From positions 1 to 8,784 of the forward strand of contig JAEZCO010000099.1 of NCBI GenBank assembly GCA_023433505.1: 8,784 bases of DNA, given 5' to 3'. The translations under genes were made by a program, and so were the position numbers. The notes under the pieces were generated by a model. The model did no database searches. It had not been told where the DNA came from and saw only the letters and a list, made by a program, of their open reading frames with translations. Source of the stretch: Bacillota bacterium (GTDB taxonomy: Bacteria > Bacillota > Clostridia > Acetivibrionales > DTU013). Shown here piece after piece: positions 6,905-8,784 of the stretch (positions are counted from its first letter, which is position 1; each line of letters begins with the position of its first letter).

Positions 6905-8011
6905 TTATTTTTTATACTTTTTACTGTAAAAAGGAATTTTCGTTACCTTGCCCTTCAGTGCCTTGCCCCGTACCAGAATATCAAAGACGGTTCCTTCGGC
7001 AGCAAAGGCGCTGTCCACCAATGCCAGTCCGATGTTTTTTGCCAGTGACGGAGAATAGCTGCCGGTGGTCACAAACCCGATGAAAGCTCCCTCAGCCTGT
7101 ACCTCATAATGGCTCCTGGGAATTCCCCGGTCCAGCATTTCGAAGCCTGCCAGCTTTCTGGGTATGCCCCGCTCTTTTTGTGCAACAAGAGCGGCTTTCC
7201 CGATAAAGTCTTCCTTCTCAAGCTTCACAAACCTTCCGAGTCCGGCTTCCAGAGGGCTGATGTCCCTCGAAATCTCCTGTCCGTACAATGGCAGGGCCGC
7301 TTCAAAGCGCAGCGTATCTCTGGCTCCCAGCCCCGCAGGCATCAAGCCGTCTTCCTTGCCTGCTTCCATCAGTTTTTCCCATACCGGAGCTGCATATTCT
7401 GATGGCAGATAAATTTCAAAGCCGTCTTCCCCTGTATATCCGGTTCTCGATACAATTGTACTGACGCCTGCAATCCTGACCTCCGGCTTGAAATGATAAA
7501 ACCGGATTTCGCCCAGGTCGGAGTCCGTCAGCCGCTGCAATATGGTCTCAGCCTTAGGCCCCTGGATGGCAATCTGAGCATAGGCTGCGGAGACGTTTTC
7601 CAGCTCCACCCCGCCTTCGGCATTTTCCAGCATCCAGGCAAAATCCTTGTCTGTATTGGAGGCATTTACAACAAGCAGATAGTCACTGCTGTTATATTTA
7701 TATACCAGCAGGTCATCGACGCTCCCTCCCTCAGGATAGCAAACAGGCGAGTACACTACCTGAAAATCCTTTGCATTTGAAATATCATTGGTAATCAGCT
7801 TCTGTAAAAACTTTTCCGCGTCTTTGCCTTTTACCGTGATTTCCCCCATATGGGACACATCAAACAGCCCCGCTGCGGATCTTACCTGCTGATGCTCCTC
7901 AATGATTCCCGAATATTGGACCGGCAGTTCCCAGCCTCCGAAATCAATGAGCTTTCCGCCCAGGCTGCGATGAATTTCATACAAGGGCGTCCTCTTCAAT
8001 GCGGCTTCCAT
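6905..8011 (-). CDS. gcvT: Aminomethyltransferase, glycine cleavage system T protein
   Basis: Releases ammonia from the aminomethyl-lipoyl group on GcvH and transfers the one-carbon unit to tetrahydrofolate, giving 5,10-methylene-THF. The protein has 368 residues, the normal length. Family motifs are FGGWELPVQYSGI (24-36), GLFDVSHMGE (48-57), GGSVDDLLVY (95-104) holding the conserved Asp pair 99-100 (one expected to be the catalytic Asp), AIQGP (148-152), SRTGYTGEDGFEIY (188-201) for folate binding, and GLGARDTLRFEA (227-238). The start is supported by GGAGG (8022-8026) about 10 nt before the ATG. It is the first gene of the gcvT-gcvH-gcvPA-gcvPB operon and sits directly behind a glycine riboswitch leader of about 500 nt. 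Expression is therefore expected to rise with glycine. Confidence 0.97.
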   Translation of the reverse strand: MEAALKRTPLYEIHRSLGGKLIDFGGWELPVQYSGIIEEHQQVRSAAGLFDVSHMGEITVKGKDAEKFLQKLITNDISNAKDFQVVYSPVCYPEGGSVDDLLVYKYNSSDYLLVVNASNTDKDFAWMLENAEGGVELENVSAAYAQIAIQGPKAETILQRLTDSDLGEIRFYHFKPEVRIAGVSTIVSRTGYTGEDGFEIYLPSEYAAPVWEKLMEAGKEDGLMPAGLGARDTLRFEAALPLYGQEISRDISPLEAGLGRFVKLEKEDFIGKAALVAQKERGIPRKLAGFEMLDRGIPRSHYEVQAEGAFIGFVTTGSYSPSLAKNIGLALVDSAFAAEGTVFDILVRGKALKGKVTKIPFYSKKYKK

Positions 8012-8040
8012 CTCTTTTTTACCTCCATTATGTTTATTTA

Positions 8041-8106
8041 CCGCATATATGCGGCACTACAGCCATTCACTTTGGTTTGCCTGCCTCCGTAAAAGTCCCG
8101 GAGGCA
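8041..8106 (-). other. Structured gcvT-proximal leader with a GC-rich hairpin and a perfect palindrome
   Basis: This leader stretch between the second terminator and gcvT contains two clear inverted repeats. TGCCTCCG (8082-8089) pairs with CGGAGGCA (8099-8106), an 8-bp GC-rich stem with a 9-nt loop. CCGCATATATGCGG (8041-8054) is a perfect 14-bp palindrome about 30 bp from the gcvT ATG. Neither is followed by a U-run on the minus strand, so they do not look like terminators. I match the region to no known riboswitch class. It could be an mRNA-stabilising structure, a protein-binding site or debris of a duplicated leader unit. Confidence 0.5.
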
Positions 8107-8150
8107 TCAAGCCCCACTCGCCTTTTGGTGATTCGGCTACGGCCTAATAC

Positions 8151-8192
8151 CATAAACAAAAAGGAAGACAACAGTATAAACCGTCATCTTCC
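8151..8192 (-). terminator. Second (distal) intrinsic terminator in the gcv leader
   Basis: On the minus strand a 12-bp stem (8181-8192 with 8163-8174, three G-U wobbles, 6-nt loop) is followed by a U-rich tail, TTTTTGTTTAT. The ascending arm begins within ACAGAGGAAGATGAC, which matches 14 of 15 bases of the same element at the proximal terminator (8278-8292). Both hairpins also share GTCTTCC in the descending arm, so this looks like a duplicated expression platform. The stem could also terminate plus-strand transcription, since CTCTGTTTTT follows it in that direction. Confidence 0.7.
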
Positions 8193-8247
8193 TCTGTTTT
8201 TAAAAATCCCGGTAGGCCAAGGCCCGCCCGGATCCGGCATTTTGCCA
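8193..8247 (-). other. Spacer between the two leader terminators, GC-rich with short palindromes
   Basis: The stretch between the hairpins contains CCGGATCCGG (8228-8237, a perfect palindrome), GGCC-AA-GGCC (8215-8224) and GGCA-TTT-TGCC (8236-8246). Part of it (TAAAAATCCCGGTAGGCCAAG, 8201-8221) resembles 8090-8111 next to gcvT, which suggests a diverged tandem duplication. There is no reading frame with a ribosome binding site. Confidence 0.45.
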
Positions 8248-8287
8248 AATAAATAAGGAAGACGGCAAATTGAACTTGTCGTCTTCC
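8247..8287 (-). terminator. Riboswitch expression-platform terminator (proximal)
   Basis: On the minus strand GGAAGACGACAA (8276-8287) pairs with TTGCCGTCTTCC (8257-8268), a 12-bp stem with one A-C mismatch and a 7-nt loop. It is followed by TTATTTATTT. The stem begins at the base where the 3' P1 strand of the second glycine aptamer ends (CAGAG, 8287-8291) and can extend into it by about two pairs. Ligand-stabilised P1 and the terminator would then compete, as expected for a glycine-ON attenuator. The U-tail is imperfect, so read-through may be appreciable. Confidence 0.75.
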
Positions 8288-8482
8288 TCTGTATTCTTTA
8301 CCTGAGAGATTCAGCTAAGGATAAGGTACAAACCCCGATCTTAACTTTGCTCCTTCGGTGCCAATCTTAGGCTTTTCAGAGTTCTGTCCGAATACGGTCC
8401 GTTTACCTGAAAGTTTCGCTGCAGCCTGACTGTCTGCCGTTTACTTCTTCGGTGATCCCCGGTGGGATGCTCTCCCGTACTC
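8287..8482 (-). ncRNA. Tandem glycine riboswitch (two aptamers)
   Basis: A cis-acting glycine sensor in the 5' leader of the gcv operon. Aptamer 1 (8390-8482) has P1 GAGTACGG (8475-8482) paired with CCGTATTC (8390-8397), the conserved CACCGAAGAAGTAAA (8440-8454) and CTTTCAGGTAAA (8402-8413). Aptamer 2 (8287-8381) has P1 CTCTG (8377-8381) paired with CAGAG (8287-8291), CACCGAAGGAGCAAAG (8345-8360) and ATCTCTCAGGTAAAG (8296-8310). The short linker GGACAGAA between them is also typical. Class and tandem arrangement are recognised with high confidence from these conserved cores. Position upstream of gcvT and the terminator directly after aptamer 2 indicate transcriptional activation by glycine. 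Confidence 0.95.
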
Positions 8483-8518
8483 ATCATCCATCGCATATGT
8501 AATTTTTACTACCCTTTT

Positions 8519-8547
8519 ATTATATTACGCCCATGGCTAAAAAGCTA
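8519..8547 (-). promoter_or_regulatory. Promoter of the gcv operon
   Basis: A perfect -10 hexamer TATAAT is read on the minus strand at 8519-8524. The position 17 bp upstream (8542-8547) reads TAGCTT, a poor -35. The transcription start would fall near 8512, about 30 nt before the first aptamer stem, which is the expected position for this riboswitch leader. The -10 and geometry are seen; promoter activity is inferred. Confidence 0.55.
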
Positions 8548-8616
8548 CACCAAATTAAAATTAATTCGAGGACAAGCTGGCAGCCAGTAGGAAGGTTTGA
8601 GACTGTAAATTTTTGC

Positions 8617-8646
8617 TTGATAAGGATGGGGCAGACACGATATAAT
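8617..8646 (+). promoter_or_regulatory. Strong-looking sigma-A promoter reading out of the window to the right
   Basis: TTGATA (8617-8622) and TATAAT (8641-8646) are separated by 18 bp, a near-consensus vegetative promoter on the plus strand. It is divergent from the gcv promoter. Transcription would start near 8653 and run through about 130 nt of leader to a ribosome binding site at 8769-8774. This is the best promoter match in the window on either strand. Confidence 0.65.
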
Positions 8647-8652
8647 TGAGAC

Positions 8653-8784
8653 AAAAGCAAGGAGCATTCCTGTAATGAGGTTTTATGATCTTTGAAAAAA
8701 GAAGACCAGTCCAGTAGAATTAAGATGTGGTTGTTAACCGACAAGAAAACGCCACAAATAAAAACTACGGGAGGTCTTCAATAT
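8653..8784 (+). other. Structured 5' leader of a plus-strand gene starting at the window edge
   Basis: Downstream of the plus-strand promoter, GAAGACC (8701-8707) is exactly complementary to GGTCTTC (8773-8779), which overlaps the GGGAGG ribosome binding site (8769-8774). Nested inside, TGTGGTTGT (8726-8734) pairs with ACAA (8741-8744) and CCACA (8752-8756), leaving a 7-nt bulge. AGGA-GCAT-TCCT (near 8660-8671) forms a further small hairpin. The window ends in AT 8 nt after GGGAGG, so an ATG at 8783 is likely but its third base is not visible. The downstream gene is unknown. Possibilities are a leader-regulated gene or the non-coding end of an insertion sequence. The stretch 8548-8616 shows nothing further. 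Confidence 0.5.

Noticed and set aside
8065..8110. Possible second riboswitch (GGCAAACC resembles part of the c-di-GMP-I consensus)
   Set aside because: The other conserved parts (GACGCAAAGCC and the tetraloop receptor region) are absent, so only a short chance match remains.
8520..8744. Minus-strand reading frame of 74 codons with two hydrophobic stretches
   Set aside because: It starts at TTG with no ribosome binding site, overlaps the gcv promoter -10 and the plus-strand promoter, and matches no family I know.
1..8784. tRNA or rRNA genes, CRISPR arrays, prophage or transposase genes
   Set aside because: I looked for cloverleaf ends, regularly spaced repeats and recombinase motifs and found none; the only repeat of note is the single palindrome at 3632-3695.

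Overview
The window looks like part of a Bacillota chromosome, most likely class Clostridia. Glycine decarboxylase is split into two subunits (GcvPA and GcvPB). Most genes start behind clear GGAGG-type ribosome binding sites, base composition is moderate, and a tandem glycine riboswitch precedes the gcv genes. The dacA/two-component cluster also has a Gram-positive character. I cannot name a genus. All seven recognisable protein genes lie on the minus strand, so transcription runs from high to low coordinates.

Right part (about 8012-3700): a complete glycine cleavage operon. A sigma-A type -10 box (8519-8524) starts a leader of about 500 nt. It holds a two-aptamer glycine riboswitch (8287-8482), a terminator hairpin directly after the second aptamer (8247-8287), a second related terminator hairpin (8151-8192), and a GC-rich inverted-repeat stretch before gcvT. 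Then come gcvT, gcvH, gcvPA and gcvPB, tightly packed and probably translationally coupled. They encode the T, H and P proteins that split glycine into CO2, ammonia and methylene-tetrahydrofolate. The L protein (lipoamide dehydrogenase) is not in the window. The operon ends in a perfect 31-bp inverted repeat (3632-3695) that probably doubles as its terminator and looks like a REP/MITE-type repeat.

Left part (3607-20): a second operon with a cell-wall theme. It runs dacA (D,D-carboxypeptidase, a penicillin-binding protein), an OmpR/PhoB-family response regulator and a sensor histidine kinase. Upstream of dacA is a TATAAT box and, behind it, a perfect 11-bp-period direct repeat (TGTAAT-N5-TGTAAT). 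This has the form of the WalR-type sites used by OmpR-family regulators of cell-wall genes, so autoregulation by the encoded regulator is an attractive inference.

Right edge (8617-8784): on the plus strand there is a good promoter (TTGATA-18-TATAAT) and a structured leader of about 130 nt. It leads to a GGGAGG ribosome binding site and what is probably the first two bases of an ATG at the window end. The gene itself lies outside.

The protein-coding content is ordinary. The points worth a second look are the duplicated riboswitch expression platform, the unexplained structured leader next to gcvT, the perfect palindrome after gcvPB, the WalR-like box, and the plus-strand structured leader.
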